Below are positions 42,396-51,897 of a DNA stretch of 64,000 nucleotides, piece by piece (within the stretch, counting starts at the first letter, position 1; each line of letters begins with the position of its first letter). Below the pieces are notes generated by a model. It did no database searches. It was given only the letters and a program-made list of their open reading frames with translations, and was not told where the DNA came from. Source of the stretch: UBA2988 sp965237965 (lineage in GTDB: Bacteria > Gemmatimonadota > Gemmatimonadetes > Longimicrobiales > Gaopeijiaceae); contig CBDEGT010000001.1 of NCBI GenBank assembly GCA_965237965.1, positions 248,001 to 312,000 on the forward strand. Direction: 5' to 3'. A program made the translations under genes and the position numbers.

Positions 42396-43900
42396 ATGGC
42401 GGTCAGAGCCACCGAGGTACAGGACGAGCTTCCGGAGGGTGTGAAGACCGCTCCCGCTGAGGGCCCGGAGAAGCCGCCCGAGGAGGGGAGCCTCATCAAC
42501 CTCCTCGGTGGGCCCGTGGTGTTCCTCGCTACCGTGCTGCTCCCCATCGGGGGCGCCCCGCAGGAGATCCGTGGCGCGGTCGGTCTCCTCCTCTGGATGT
42601 CCTGGTGGTGGATCGCGCGCCCCGTGCACCTAGCGGTCACCGCGCTGCTGCCGATAGCCGTCACCGCGATGTTCGGCCTGGCTCCTATGGAGCGAGTGCT
42701 CACGTCCTACGCGGCGGACACGATCATCCTGCTGCTGGGCGCGAACATCCTGACCAGCGTCTGGTCGCTGTGGGGGCTGGACCGCCGCATCGCGCTCGTC
42801 TCTCTCCTCGGCGTGGGTACCAACACGACCCGGCAAATCCTGGTGTGGTTCCTGGTCAGCGCCGGGCTGAGCGCTATCCTGCCTAACACGATTGTCGCGG
42901 CCAGCATGATCCCGATCGTGGTCGCGATGCTCCGCTACATCGGCATCGAGGACCTGTGGAACAGCCGCCTCGGCACGGCGCTCGTGCTCGCCGTCGCCTG
43001 GGGGAGCAGCGCAGGCGGCGCCGGCAGCCCGTTGGGCGGGGCGCCCAACCTCATCACGGTGAACCTCATCCAGGACCTGGTCACCGGGCGGGAGTTCCTC
43101 TTCCTCACCTGGGTGACGCGGCTGTTTCCGCTGACGGTGATGATCATCCTGGTGATGTTCTTGTTCATGCGCTTCGCGCTCAAGCCAGAGACGGCGGATA
43201 TCCCGGGTACCAAGGATTTCTTCCGCGGGGAGCTGCGCACGCTCGGCCCGATGAAGAGGCAGGAGAAGTGGGGGGCTCGCCCTGTTCCTGGTGGCGACCT
43301 TCCTCGCCTTCGGACGTCCCCTGTTCGCGGCCGCGATCCCCGGCCTAACGCCGGCGTTCGCGTTTATCACCATTGGGCTGGTCACGTTCGCCGTGCGCCC
43401 GGCAGGCCGCCCGCTCATGACCTGGCGCGTACGCGCAGCAGAACATGATGTGGGGGCTGTTCTACCTGTTCGCGGGGGGGATCGCGCTGGGGCGGATCCT
43501 GGCCGACTCCGGGGCGGCGGAGTTCGTGGCTGACCAGCTGGTGCCGTACGCGGGGGGCGGCGGGTTCCTCGCGGTGCTGGTGTTCTCGGTGCTCACCATG
43601 CTGCTCACCCAGGTCACCAGCAACACGGCCGCGGTGGCGATCGTCGTGCCGATCACGATCAGCACCTTCCAGAGCCTGGACATGAACCCTATCCCCTTCG
43701 TATACATCGTGACGGTGGTGGGGAACTGCGGCTTTGTGCTCCCCTCCTCCGCCGGTGGCCCGGCGGTGGCGGCCGGATACGGCATCAACCTGAAGACGAT
43801 GTTCATCAAGGGGCTGCAGGCCTCGCTGCTCGTGTTGGCGTTGATGGTGGTGTTCGGCTACCTGCTGGCGATGTGGTGGCCGGCCTTCGGGGAGGCCTGA
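42396..43900 (+). pseudogene. SLC13/DASS-family anion:sodium symporter, frameshifted
   Basis: The ATG at 42396 starts MAVRATEVQDELPEGVKTAP. Membrane helices of the DASS (CitT/ArsB-fold) family follow: LINLLGGPVVFLATVLLPIG, WWIARPVHLAVTALLPIAV, DTIILLLGANILTSVWSLWG, the first SNT-like hairpin ILPNTIVAASMIPIVVAML, and GSSAGGAGSPLGGAPNLI. After KRQEKWG one shift leads to ATFLAFGRPLFAAAIPGLTP. A second shift leads to MMWGLFYLFAGGIALGRILA, LLTQVTSNTAAVAIVVPITI (second SNT) and VLPSSAGGPAVAAGYG. The family takes up dicarboxylates or sulfated acids with sodium. Two indels break it. Neighbours suggest a sugar-acid or sulfonate substrate. Confidence 0.75.
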
Positions 43901-44125
43901 CCGCAGGCCAGGGAGGCCCTTCCGCCGCGACCCCGTGAGGGTCCGCCGTGCTGCCCGCCGCGGACGATGCGGCCCGCTGAGGGATCCCCCTCGCGGGGTT
44001 GCACATGCTGGGGGGGCTCGCCGACCGGCTCGGGGTTGCAGGGAGGAACGAGCACGTGCTCGCGGCGGAGGGAGCCGCCCCGGACGGGCGGCTCCCTGAC
44101 GAAACGGTTGGCTCCGCCGCCCCGG

Positions 44126-45222
44126 CTATCCCCCGTCGAGCGGGCAGCGGACATGGTGGCGCTCGCAGAGCGCCCGCAGGTCCTTCAGGGTAGCGGGTTC
44201 GAGCCGGATCCCCACGCGGCGGTTCTCCAGCGCCTTGCGGTGCTCCGGCTCGCCCGGAACGAGGATCTCCTCGAAGCCGGGGCGCAGCCGGCAGGCCTTG
44301 ATCCTGTCGATGGTCGCGTCGATCCGCTCCTTAAACGTCTCGAGGTCCATGAAGGCCTCGATGTCGAGCAGGCAGAAGAAGTGCCCGACGTCCTGCTTGC
44401 GGTCCATCTGCTTGTACATCGAACCCACCGCGCTTCCCCACCGCCGCGCCGGACAGCACGCCGGACAGCGCCTCCACCATAAACGCCAGCGCGTATCCCT
44501 TGTGTCCGGCGAGCGTTAGTACGGCGCCGGCGAGCGCGGCCCTCCGCGTCGGTGGTGGGCATGCCATCGGCGTCGATCGCCCAGTCCGGGGGGATGGACT
44601 CCCCCCGCCGCGCCGCCGCGATGATGTTGCCGCGGGCCACCACCGAGGTGGCCAGGTCAATCTTGACCGGGAACCCCTTGCCGGTGGGGAAGGAGGCCCC
44701 GATCGGGTTGGTGCCGAAGAAGGGTTCGCTGGCGCCGAAGGGTGGCATGGCCGGCTCGGCGTTGGTGGTCGCGATGAGGACCGTCCCGCGCTCGGCGGCT
44801 TGGTTGCAGTAATACCCCAGCGCCCCGAAGTGTTGAGAGTTGCGGATGGTGGCGGAGGCGACCCCCAGCTCCTTCGTCACCGAGTAGAGCCGCTCTAGCA
44901 CCTTGCTGGCCTGCACCTGGCCGATGCCCGAGCCGGCGTCTGCTACTAGCACCGTCGGACGCCGCTGCTCGATGGCGAGCTCCGCCAGCGGATCGATCAG
45001 CCCTTTGCGGATGCGGCGAAGGTAGATGTCCAGCCTGGAGACCCCGTGCGTGGAGGTCCCCTGGATGTCCGCCTCGACGAGGGAGTCCGCAAGAATGCGG
45101 GCGTCCCCCGGGGGGACGCCCGCAGCCTCGGCCAGCTCCGCGACCAGCGTGCGGACAACCGCCGGGTCGTGCCGTGTCGCAACCGCCGCGTCAGGCACTG
45201 CGGTAGAGCTTGGTGAGGACAA
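44126..45222 (-). pseudogene. Ldh2/malate-lactate-type NAD(P) dehydrogenase, frameshifted
   Basis: The frame opens ATRHDPAVVRTLVAELAEAA. It shows the MDH/LDH-2 family signatures: STHGVSRLDIYLRRIRKG with the substrate Arg/His, ATIRNSQHFGALGYY, TNAEPAMPPFGASEPFFGTN, and PTGKGFPVKIDLATSVVARG. A shift follows DADGMPTTDAEG, giving LAGHKGYALAFMVEALSGVL, and another gives KQDVGHFFCLLDIEAFMD and the C-terminus. The family oxidises malate, ureidoglycolate, lactate or sulfolactate. Its ATG overlaps the 3' end of the UxaA/SuyB-like gene, so they form one operon. Two indels break it. Confidence 0.7.
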
Positions 45223-46357
45223 ACTCGCGGTGCCCGAGTGCCTCGGCGGCCGTGAAGCGGCCGTTGGCGGTACGGATCGCGAGATCGAGCAGCCGCTCCC
45301 CGGCCTCCTCGTGCGTCATCGTCCCCTGGAGGGATGGCGGACACGTCCAGGTCGATGTGCTCGCTCATCGTTTCGCAGGTGATTGGGTTGGCCGAGAGCT
45401 TGATGACCGGCACGATGGGGTTGCCGATCACATTCCCCTGGCCGGTGGGGAAGAGGTGGATCACAGCGCCGGATGCAGCCCACAGCGTCACCGCCTCGGC
45501 CGCGGCCGACGACGTGTCCATGAACCAGTTGCCCTTTCCGGAGGGCGCTTCCGCCGGCTCGAGGCAGCCCACGAACTTGGTCTTCTTGCCGAGCTTCTCG
45601 ATGTTGCCGAAGGCCTTCTCCTCGATGGTCGTCAGCCCGCCGCGGATGTTACCCTTGGTCGGCTGCGACTCGGAGAGGTCATCGGTCTTCTCACGCAGGA
45701 TGAAGTCGTTGTAGGCGTTGTATATCTCCAATGAAGCGCTTGGCCACCTTCGGATTGGCGGCCATCGCCTCCACGACGTGCTCGCCGCCGGTGAGCTCCG
45801 AGGTCTCGCCGAACGACGCGGTCGCGCCCATCGGGATGATGCGGTCGATGACATTGCCGACGGTCGGGCAGGAGCCGAGCCCGGTCGTCGTGTCCGACTC
45901 GCCGCACTTCACCGAGACGTAGAGGTCCTTGACTGTACACTTCTCGCGCTGCAGCTCGGAGGCCCAGTGCACGTACTCCTTGGCCTGTCTCGAGGCGGCG
46001 GCGATCGTCTGCAGGTCGCCGTGCCGCTCGATCGAGAAGCCAGTCACCGGCTTGCCCGTCTTGGCGATCCCCTGGACGATCCGGTCCCGTCCACCCCGGC
46101 TCGATGCCGATGACCACGACGGCCGCCACGTTGGGGTTCGAGCCAGTCCCGATCATGGTGCGGAAGAAGAGCTCCAGGTCTGGGCCGAATTGGAGCCGTC
46201 CGTACGCGTGCGGGATCGCGATCGTGCCCCTGATGTTGTTCGCCACCGCCTCGCAGGCGGCGTTGGAGATGTCGTCTACTGGCAGGATGACGACATGGTT
46301 ACGGACGCCCACGCGTCCGTTCTCACGGCAGTAGCCGAGAAAGCTTGGGGGTGCCAT
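45191..46357 (-). pseudogene. UxaA-family lyase large subunit (SuyB/altronate dehydratase type), frameshifted
   Basis: Starting MAPPSFLGYCRENGRVGVRN, the frame has PVDDISNAACEAVANNI and FRTMIGTGSNPNVAAVVVIG. It then shifts into KCGESDTTTGLGSCPTVGN and GETSELTGGEHVVEAMAAN, shifts again into DDLSESQPTKGNIRGGLTTI, MDTSSAAAEAVTLWAASGAV and HLFPTGQGNVIGNPIVPVI, and a last time into RTANGRFTAAEALGHREFVL. These motifs belong to the UxaA C-terminal family. To my memory they are closest to the beta subunit of (2R)-sulfolactate sulfo-lyase (SuyB), with altronate or galactarate dehydratase as alternatives. Three single-base shifts interrupt it. The small subunit gene lies one base upstream. Confidence 0.72.
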
Positions 46358-46358
46358 C

Positions 46359-46721
46359 TCACCACCTCTTCGTCTTGACGTTGTGAACGTGCACGTGGTC
46401 GCCCTTGTTGATCGCCGCGACCACCTTGCCTATGTCCTGCCCGTACTTGCTGATGGTGTCCCCGACCCTGAAGGCGCGCAGGGCGATCTTGTGGCCCAGC
46501 GGGATATTCCCGAGAGCCTTCACCTCGACCGATTCGCGCGTGTCGAGCGTGAGCCCGGTGACCTGGCTGCCGGCCTCGATGTCGACCACCGCCACTCCGA
46601 CATCATCCTTCTGATGATGGATCAGGAAGTGAAGCGGGCGGGCGGCTTTTCCGGCTGCCGCCTTCCTGGCGCCCGCGGCCTTCTCCCCCGAGGACTTGAA
46701 AGCAACCGCTTTGCTGGGCAT
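46359..46721 (-). CDS. UxaA-family small subunit (SAF domain; SuyA/altronate dehydratase type)
   Basis: The 120-residue protein starts MPSKAVAFKSSGEKAAGARK, a lysine/alanine-rich lead of about 28 residues. The SAF domain follows: FLIHHQKDDVGVAVVDIEAG, VKALGNIPLGHKIALRAF, YGQDIGKVVAAINKGDHVHV, ending NVKTKRW. SAF subunits pair with the UxaA/SuyB-type large subunit to form a dehydratase or sulfo-lyase. Its stop is one base from the large-subunit ATG, so the pair is an operon. The frame is intact, although the partner genes are shifted. The Lys/Ala-rich lead is unusual for a SAF subunit. Confidence 0.8.
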   Translation of the reverse strand: MPSKAVAFKSSGEKAAGARKAAAGKAARPLHFLIHHQKDDVGVAVVDIEAGSQVTGLTLDTRESVEVKALGNIPLGHKIALRAFRVGDTISKYGQDIGKVVAAINKGDHVHVHNVKTKRW

Positions 46722-46792
46722 GGCAGATCCGTGGAAGAGGTACGCGCGGCCCCGGCGAATCCGGCCGTAGAACGGGAACACAATACAGTCGG

Positions 46793-47068
46793 GTGGGCAC
46801 CCTGACCAGTCCGCCCGACGAGGCGCTTGCCTTGCGTGCTCGGATCATCCTGGCCTGTGAGAGCGGAGCATCCAACACGGAAGTCGCCCAATCGCTCGGG
46901 GTCTATCGGCAGACCGTCACGAAGTGGCGGACCAGGTGTCTGAAGAAAGGGATCTATGGCTTACTCGATGAGCCGCGCCCGGGTGTTCCGCGCACGATCA
47001 GCGACGCGGACGTTGAGCGCGTGATCACGCTCACGCTGGAGGATAAGCCTGACGACGCCACGCACTAG
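46793..47068 (+). pseudogene. IS630-family transposase N-terminal fragment
   Basis: The frame reads ALALRARIILACESGASNTE, VAQSLGVYRQTVTKWRTRCL and GLLDEPRPGVPRTISDADVE, the helix-turn-helix part of an IS630 transposase. It ends at DDATH and TAG, at the joint with the DUF1552 remnant. The catalytic domain is missing. Confidence 0.75.
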
Positions 47069-47770
47069 ACGTGGCCCGTGATCCAGTCCAGGATGGAGCC
47101 GCGTCTCTTGCGCCGGGCGACTCGCTCCTCGGGCGTGCCGCCCGCGCCGAACAGCATGTCGCGAAAGCGGCCCGGGGACCGCGGATCATCGGCAGCGCTC
47201 GGTGGGCCCAGATGATCATGTTCGTGAAAACACACGAGAAGCCGTACGCGCAGCCACCGACCTCGTCCACGCTCTCAATGCAGAGCTGCATCGACGGGAT
47301 TGGCATGTGCCGTCCGTAGCGCGCGGCGTACATCTGATGCAGGGAGCTCCCGACGTACAAGTCGGAGTTCTCGGTCTGGTCGGATGAGCCTTGGTGAGGA
47401 AGACCCCGCTGGAGCGGAAGTGGTCACCGCCGATCTCGTCCGGATCGTACGGCTCGGCCATGTGCACGTCGCTGTAGCTGATGATCGTCAGGTAGTCGCG
47501 GAAGGGCACGAGGGGCGACATCGCCGTGGGTGAGAGGTCGACGTTCTTCCCCGTCGCGGCCGGCGCGACCACAATGTGCTGCGTGCGGCCCCAGGGGCTC
47601 GCTCCCGCGCCCGTGCACGCTCTCAATCGCGACCAGCCGGATCGGGTCGCTCGGGGCCGAGACGTGGCCGGCCGACGCCCATGGCATCCAGGAAGGGGAG
47701 GGCGACGCTCGCGCCCATGCCCCACAGGAAGGTGCGGGCAGGGAATCTGCCCGCCGGTGATGAAGTGCAT
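47069..47770 (-). pseudogene. Third DUF1552 gene copy, truncated and frameshifted
   Basis: The ATG at 47770 opens MHFITGGQIP, matching the MNFITG start of the two intact copies. The twin-arginine segment RRTFLWGMGASVALPFLDAM is visible in a shifted frame. Later frames give VVAPAATGKNVDLSPTAMSP, LVPFRDYLTIISYSDVHMAE, FRSSGVFLTKAHP, YVGSSLHQMYAARYGRHMPI and CAYGFSCVFTNMIIWAHRAL. The end (ILDWITGHV) is cut by the IS630 fragment, so the C-terminal half is lost. It is more distant from the two intact copies than they are from each other. No DUF1592 gene lies upstream. Confidence 0.72.
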
Positions 47771-47776
47771 CTGTGC

Positions 47777-47872
47777 GCCTCTCGCAGCCCCCGCCCGGCC
47801 TTCGCCCGCCGCCGTCACAACCGGCCATCCCTCACCGCCCCCACCTCGCCTCCTGAAAGCCCCTTTGGATGC
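47777..47872 (+). repeat. Dispersed direct repeat, partner of 42001-42089
   Basis: It lies just 5' of the DUF1552 remnant and shares several 12-20 base blocks with the copy upstream of the SLC13 gene, in the same orientation. Confidence 0.65.
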
Positions 47873-47915
47873 CCCACTCGTTGTCCGTATCCACACGCGA
47901 TGCGCTGAGTGGACG

Positions 47916-48163
47916 CTACGGGGCGGCGACCCGCTCAATCACGCGCTCCACGCGCGCCCCCACCTCCCGGGCGTGCAGGACGGGCCACTCGTTCTCCGAC
48001 ACCGAGAGCTGCGCGACCGGGTCCAGCGTCTCGATCACTGTCGGGCCGTCGGGCTCGGCGGCGCGCACAACGACGTTGCACGGGAGCAGCAGCGCGATGT
48101 CCGGCTCGAGCCCCAACGCCTGGTACGCGAGACCGGGCGCGCAGGTGCCGAGGATCTCTTTAG
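47916..48163 (-). pseudogene. DUF302 protein, C-terminal part (split by IS5)
   Basis: The frame reads KEILGTCAPGLAYQALGLEP, DIALLLPCNVVVRAAEPDGP and ends ARVERVIERVAAP, the C-terminal half of a DUF302 domain (small alpha/beta fold, unknown role, often periplasmic or cytosolic). The rest of the gene lies beyond the IS5 element at 49357-49530. Confidence 0.7.
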
Positions 48164-49356
48164 GGAAGCTCTGCACAGGCGGCGATCGGATACTGGATGA
48201 TCTGGCGCCGGCTGAGAGGTGAGCGTCTGGTGGTCGAGAAAGGCCTTCTCCTGTCCGGTTTCCCCCTCGGCTCGGTGGCCGAGCGGTTCCGGAGCGGGCT
48301 ATTCACCGCTGCAGGGTGCACGTTGCTCCCCGCGGAATGAGTCGGTGACGGATCAGGTAGAGATTCGACAGAGCAAAGAGGGCGTAGGCGCGGCTCGCGT
48401 TCTTGGCCAGGCCTCGGTATCGAACCTTGGTGAACCCCCACAGCCGCCTGATGACATGGTAGGGGTGCTCTCCACGGGCGCGCACCCGCGACCGGCTAAC
48501 GATTGATCGCTTTCCAGCGGTGAGCGGTCGGGTCGGACTGGGCCGCCGATTCACCCGGTACCGGACGCCTCGCTCCTCGAAGCTCTGGCGATCGCGCTCG
48601 CTCCAATACGCCTGATCGCCGTAGAGCTCGCGCTCCTCGCCATGCAGCAGGTGCGCAAGCTGCTTGATGTCGGCCTGGGCCGCGTCGGTCACCACCACGT
48701 TGTGCACCAACCCCTTCTTTTCCGTTCCGACGTGCAGCTTAAGCCCGAAGTGCCAGGCCTTTCCCTTCTTCGTCTGCCGCATCTAGGGATCGCGCTTGCC
48801 TGCCCGGTTCTTCGTCGAGCTCGGGGCCGCTATGATCGTCGCGTCCACGATCGTCCCGGACTTCAGGAGCAGATTCTTCTCCTCCAGCAGAGACCCGACC
48901 TCGCTGAAAGTCGCTTCCGTCAGGCGGTGCTTCTCGAGCAGCCGGCGGAACCGCAGGATCGTCGTCTCGCCCGGCATCGTGTGCTCGCCCAGCTCCACCC
49001 CCACGAAGCGCCGAATCGACTCGCTATCGTAGATCGCGTCTTCGGCCCCGGGGTCCGACAGGTCGAACCACTGCTGGACGAAGTAGATTCGGAGCATCTT
49101 CTCCAGCCCAAGCGGCTGGCGCCCCTTGCCCGCCTTCGGAATAGTGCGGCTCGATCAAGGCCTTCAGCCGCGCCCAGGGGATCACCGCGTCCATCTCCGC
49201 CAGAAAGCGTTCACGGCGCGTTACCTTGCCCTTCGTGCTCCACGTCAGCCCCGCGAACGTTCTCTGCCTCGCCATGAACCCCCCTCGGCACGAGTGCGAT
49301 TGCAGCGACCTGCCTCAAGATACGGGTCACGCAATAACACCCTGTGCAGAGTTTCC
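48164..49356 (-). mobile_element. IS5-family element (copy 1) with TTAG target duplication
   Basis: The ends are GGAAGCTCTGCACAGG at 48164-48179 and its near reverse complement CCTGTGCAGAGTTTCC at 49341-49356. TTAG flanks both sides. Length is 1193 bases. It splits a DUF302 gene. A second, truncated copy lies at 55289 and a lone end-like sequence at 59432. Confidence 0.8.
48303..49275 (-). pseudogene. IS5-family transposase, one frameshift and one in-frame stop
   Basis: The frame starts MARQRTFAGLTWSTKGKVTR and FLAEMDAVIPWARLKALIEP. A shift at about 49140 leads to MLRIYFVQQWFDLSDPGAED and ETTILRFRRLLEKHRL, with TIVDATIIAAPSSTKNR holding the first catalytic Asp. A TAG interrupts KRDP/MRQTKKGKAW. 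Next come FGLKLHVGTEKKGLVHNVVV, ELYGDQAYWSERD with the second Asp, and VRARGEHPYHVIRRLWGFTK with the Glu. The order is complete for IS5, but the two lesions should inactivate it. Confidence 0.82.
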
Positions 49357-49530
49357 TTAGCGGGTGAAACTCGACGTCGAGCTTGTTCTTGAGCGTCGCC
49401 GCGACATCGATCTCGGTGGCATGCCGAACCCTTCCCCCTGGCGGGCCGCGCGCACCTGGCGATCGGCGTCCTCGAAGGACGCCCGGACGGTGGTGGCGAG
49501 CGCATTAGGCGGAGTCGCCGGTGGGGTCAT
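49357..49530 (-). pseudogene. DUF302 protein, N-terminal part
   Basis: From the ATG at 49530 the frame reads MTPPATPPNALATTVRASFE, then DADRQVRAARQGEGFG. A small shift gives TEIDVAATLKNKLDVEFHP, the usual first half of DUF302. It joins to KEILGTCAP beyond the IS5 element, leaving one extra or missing base. Confidence 0.65.
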
Positions 49531-49553
49531 TTCCGACCTTCTTCGGTCAGCGC

Positions 49554-50513
49554 TCAGCGCTTCGGCCGATACACGATCAGGCGCTCGCTCCGCGTCGCCG
49601 GATAGATGGAGCCGTCGGCACCGACGCCGACCTGGTGCGACGGGCCCGGCACTCGGCCGAGCATCTTCCCCGTCTTCATGTCGAAGTGCACCACGTTGCA
49701 CTCCTCGGCGAGCGGGACGCCCTTGGGGTGGACGCTCGCCCACATCTCGCCCCTGCTGTCGAACGTGATGTTGTAGAACTGGCCGCCGTACTTGCGCATG
49801 CCGAGCAGCTTGCCCGACAGGTCGAACCAGTGGACGCGGCCGTTCTCGCGGTCCGCCACGTAGATGTTGCCGTCCGGGCCGACCGCGATGCCGTGCGCGT
49901 TGTTGAACTGGCCCGGCCCGGCCCCACGGCCGTTGCCGAACTCCGCCACCTTCCTCCCCTGGGCGTCGTACTCGACCACGCGCCCGTTGCAGTAGCCGTC
50001 GGCGACGAAGACGTGACCGTCACCCCGGGGCGAGAACGCGACGTCGCTGATGCTGCAGAAGCCGCCCTGCCGGCCCTCGGGGACGCCGCCGACCTCGATC
50101 TCGAGCAGCTTCTCGCCCATGGGCGAGAACTTGTAGATCTTCGACGTGTTGGCATCTGTGGTCCACACGTTGCCGGCCGCGTCGAGCCGGATCCCGTGGG
50201 GGCCCACGAACATCCCCCTGCCCCACGAGCGCAGCAGCTGGCCGTTCCGGTCCAGAACCACGACCGGATCCGCACTCTCGTCCGTCGGACGATGGATCAC
50301 GTAGATGTTGCCCTGCGGATCCGCCTGGACGGCCGAGATGCCCTCTAGCTTCACGTTCGGGCGGAGCTCGACGAGCTCGATGTCGAGCAGCGGGACCTGG
50401 GCGACGAGAGCGCGCAGGCTGTCCGAGTCGGACAGGTCCTGCTGGGGCCGCTGCGCGGAGGTGGGCAGGGGCGCGAGGGCGAGCAGGGTGAGGACCGCAA
50501 CGAAGGGGCGCAT
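49554..50513 (-). CDS. Secreted NHL/six-bladed beta-propeller protein
   Basis: The 319-residue protein has a signal peptide (MRPFVAVLTLLALAPLPTSA). NHL-type blades follow: ISAVQADPQGNIYVIHRPTD, GPHGIRLDAAGNVWTTDANT,ISDVAFSPRGDGHVFVADG, NNAHGIAVGPDGNIYVADRE, and a closing VGVGADGSIYPATRSERLIV. It resembles the peptidyl-alpha-hydroxyglycine lyase/SMP-30 propeller group often annotated in Gemmatimonadota and Acidobacteria. The activity is unknown. The start at 50513 is preferred over 50540 because it begins the signal, with AGAGGA upstream. The frame is intact. Confidence 0.85.
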   Translation of the reverse strand: MRPFVAVLTLLALAPLPTSAQRPQQDLSDSDSLRALVAQVPLLDIELVELRPNVKLEGISAVQADPQGNIYVIHRPTDESADPVVVLDRNGQLLRSWGRGMFVGPHGIRLDAAGNVWTTDANTSKIYKFSPMGEKLLEIEVGGVPEGRQGGFCSISDVAFSPRGDGHVFVADGYCNGRVVEYDAQGRKVAEFGNGRGAGPGQFNNAHGIAVGPDGNIYVADRENGRVHWFDLSGKLLGMRKYGGQFYNITFDSRGEMWASVHPKGVPLAEECNVVHFDMKTGKMLGRVPGPSHQVGVGADGSIYPATRSERLIVYRPKR

Positions 50514-50669
50514 ATCGGGAATCCTCTCCAGGGTTGACACGGGGAGCGGCGCCGGAAGAAGATCGGGACGGCCCTGAAGCTTAGGAGAGCGCGGCCCGGC
50601 CGGCTAGGACCAAGCCGGCTAGGGCCGCATATTTCCCGGTCCGTCCCATCCACCCACCGAGACCGAGCC

Positions 50670-50955
50670 ATGCGCAGCTCCTCCCTTTGGGCGGTCCGTA
50701 TCCTAATGCCGTTGCTTCTCTTCGGAGCACCGAGCGGCCTCGCGGCCCAGACCCAGGGAGGCCAGCATGGGGCGGTCCGGGCCGGCCCCCCGGCGGTTCC
50801 CGCGGTCGAGGTGACCGACGCCCCGTTGATCGACGGGGTCCTGGACGACGGCGCCTGGAGCTCGCTCCAGGTCCTCTCGCCAGTGCATCTCCCGCGACGG
50901 CGAGCCGGCCACGCTGCGGACCGACGTGCGTGTCGGCTACGACGCCTCCGCGCTC
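50670..50955 (+). pseudogene. DUF5916-family N-terminal fragment
   Basis: The frame starts with a signal peptide (ILMPLLLFGAPSGLAAQ) and EVTDAPLIDGVLDDGAWSSL, the CBM9-like opening of DUF5916 proteins. A shift gives GEPATLRTDVRVGYDASAL. It is cut after about 95 residues by an opposing IS1-like fragment. It is not a copy of the gene at 56207 but another member of the family. Confidence 0.6.
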
Positions 50956-51060
50956 TCCCGGTGGACTCCCGTCATCCGTTCCGTGGACCTGATCGAGGAG
51001 CCTTCGACCAGCGCCGTAATCACCTGCTCCTGCTTCTCCCGCTTGAGCACGTTTGCCATG
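50956..51060 (-). pseudogene. IS1-like transposase N-terminal fragment
   Basis: The frame reads MANVLKREKQEQVITALVEG and SSIRSTERMTGVHR, the insertional helix-turn-helix start of IS1-type transposases. It then runs into antisense DUF5916 sequence. Confidence 0.55.
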
Positions 51061-51169
51061 GGACCCTGGAAGTCCCCTGGGTTGTCCCAGTGCAGGACAC
51101 CCTGGACGCTGACGATGGGGACGAGCATGGGTTGGGCAGCCGCGTCAGCGTCGGATCCGGCCGCGAGAT

Positions 51170-51258
51170 GGGGTGGCGGTGCTCCGGGAGATCGAGGAGA
51201 CGAAGCAACGGCTCGGTGTGCCAGAGGACGTCCGGGTCGTCAGCTGCTTACCTTAATG
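51170..51258 (+). pseudogene. IS110-like transposase fragment
   Basis: A short frame reads GVAVLREIEETKQRLGVPED and VRVVSC, resembling the segment before the CYEAGRDG motif of one IS110/IS1111 group. It ends in CLP and TAA. The assignment is weak because of its length. Confidence 0.3.
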
Positions 51259-51365
51259 TCTGCCCGGGTCGTACCTGTCGCCATCTGAGCTCCTCCTTCT
51301 CACGCCAATGAGTGTTGGAGCTTCACAGGTGCGACCGTTGCCGTTTCACGGCAAGCGGTCCTCCT

Positions 51366-51815
51366 TGTGCCCGAGCAGAGCGGCAGCTTCGGCGAGCACG
51401 AGTACGGAGGGGTGAGCAGGGCGGATACGGCGAGGGCGGGCTCGGAGGTACGGGCTACCCCGGGAGTCGATCGGGACTGGCCGCAACATGCCCTACCAGC
51501 CGGAGGCCGGATACGGAGCGAGCGGGTACGGCGGCTCGTACCCGTTCGACTTGGGCGGCAGCAGCGGCTACGGCGCGCGCATCGAGTGGGAGCGCTCGGT
51601 CTTCGCGCCGGAGCGCGGCGGCACCGTCCACGGGCACAGCCAAACTACGGACCCCCGGTGGCGTTCGAGGGGCAAGGCCAATCCGGCTACCAGCGCTGGA
51701 GATCCCAGCCGGTCCGTACGGCCGGGGTCGCCACGGATACGGGCAGTACGGTCCAGGACAGCACGGTTCGGAGAGGTACGGCCGGGCCAATACGACCGGG
51801 ACCCTACGCGTGTGA
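51366..51815 (+). pseudogene. Gly/Tyr-rich low-complexity protein, frameshifted remnant
   Basis: Short in-phase GY-rich runs appear in turn in all three frames: GSFGEHEYGG, EQGGYGEGGLGGTGYPG, GYGASGYGGSYPFDLGGSSG, then GPYGRGRHGYGQYGPGQHG. This is what a single Gly/Tyr-rich disordered protein would look like after several indels. Such tails occur in Gemmatimonadota SWFGD- or BON-type proteins, but no such domain is seen here. Confidence 0.4.
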
Positions 51816-51897
51816 TAAGCCCGCGGAGAAACCGAATGATCGTCGCGTCGCTTCGAGACAACGGGCAGCCGGCCAGCGGCGGCTGCCCCGCTTCTTT

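Noticed and set aside
41820..42629. 269-codon minus-strand ORF before the SLC13 gene
   Set aside because: It runs through a C-run-rich repeat and the antisense of the permease start; composition is Gly/Arg-biased without domain features.
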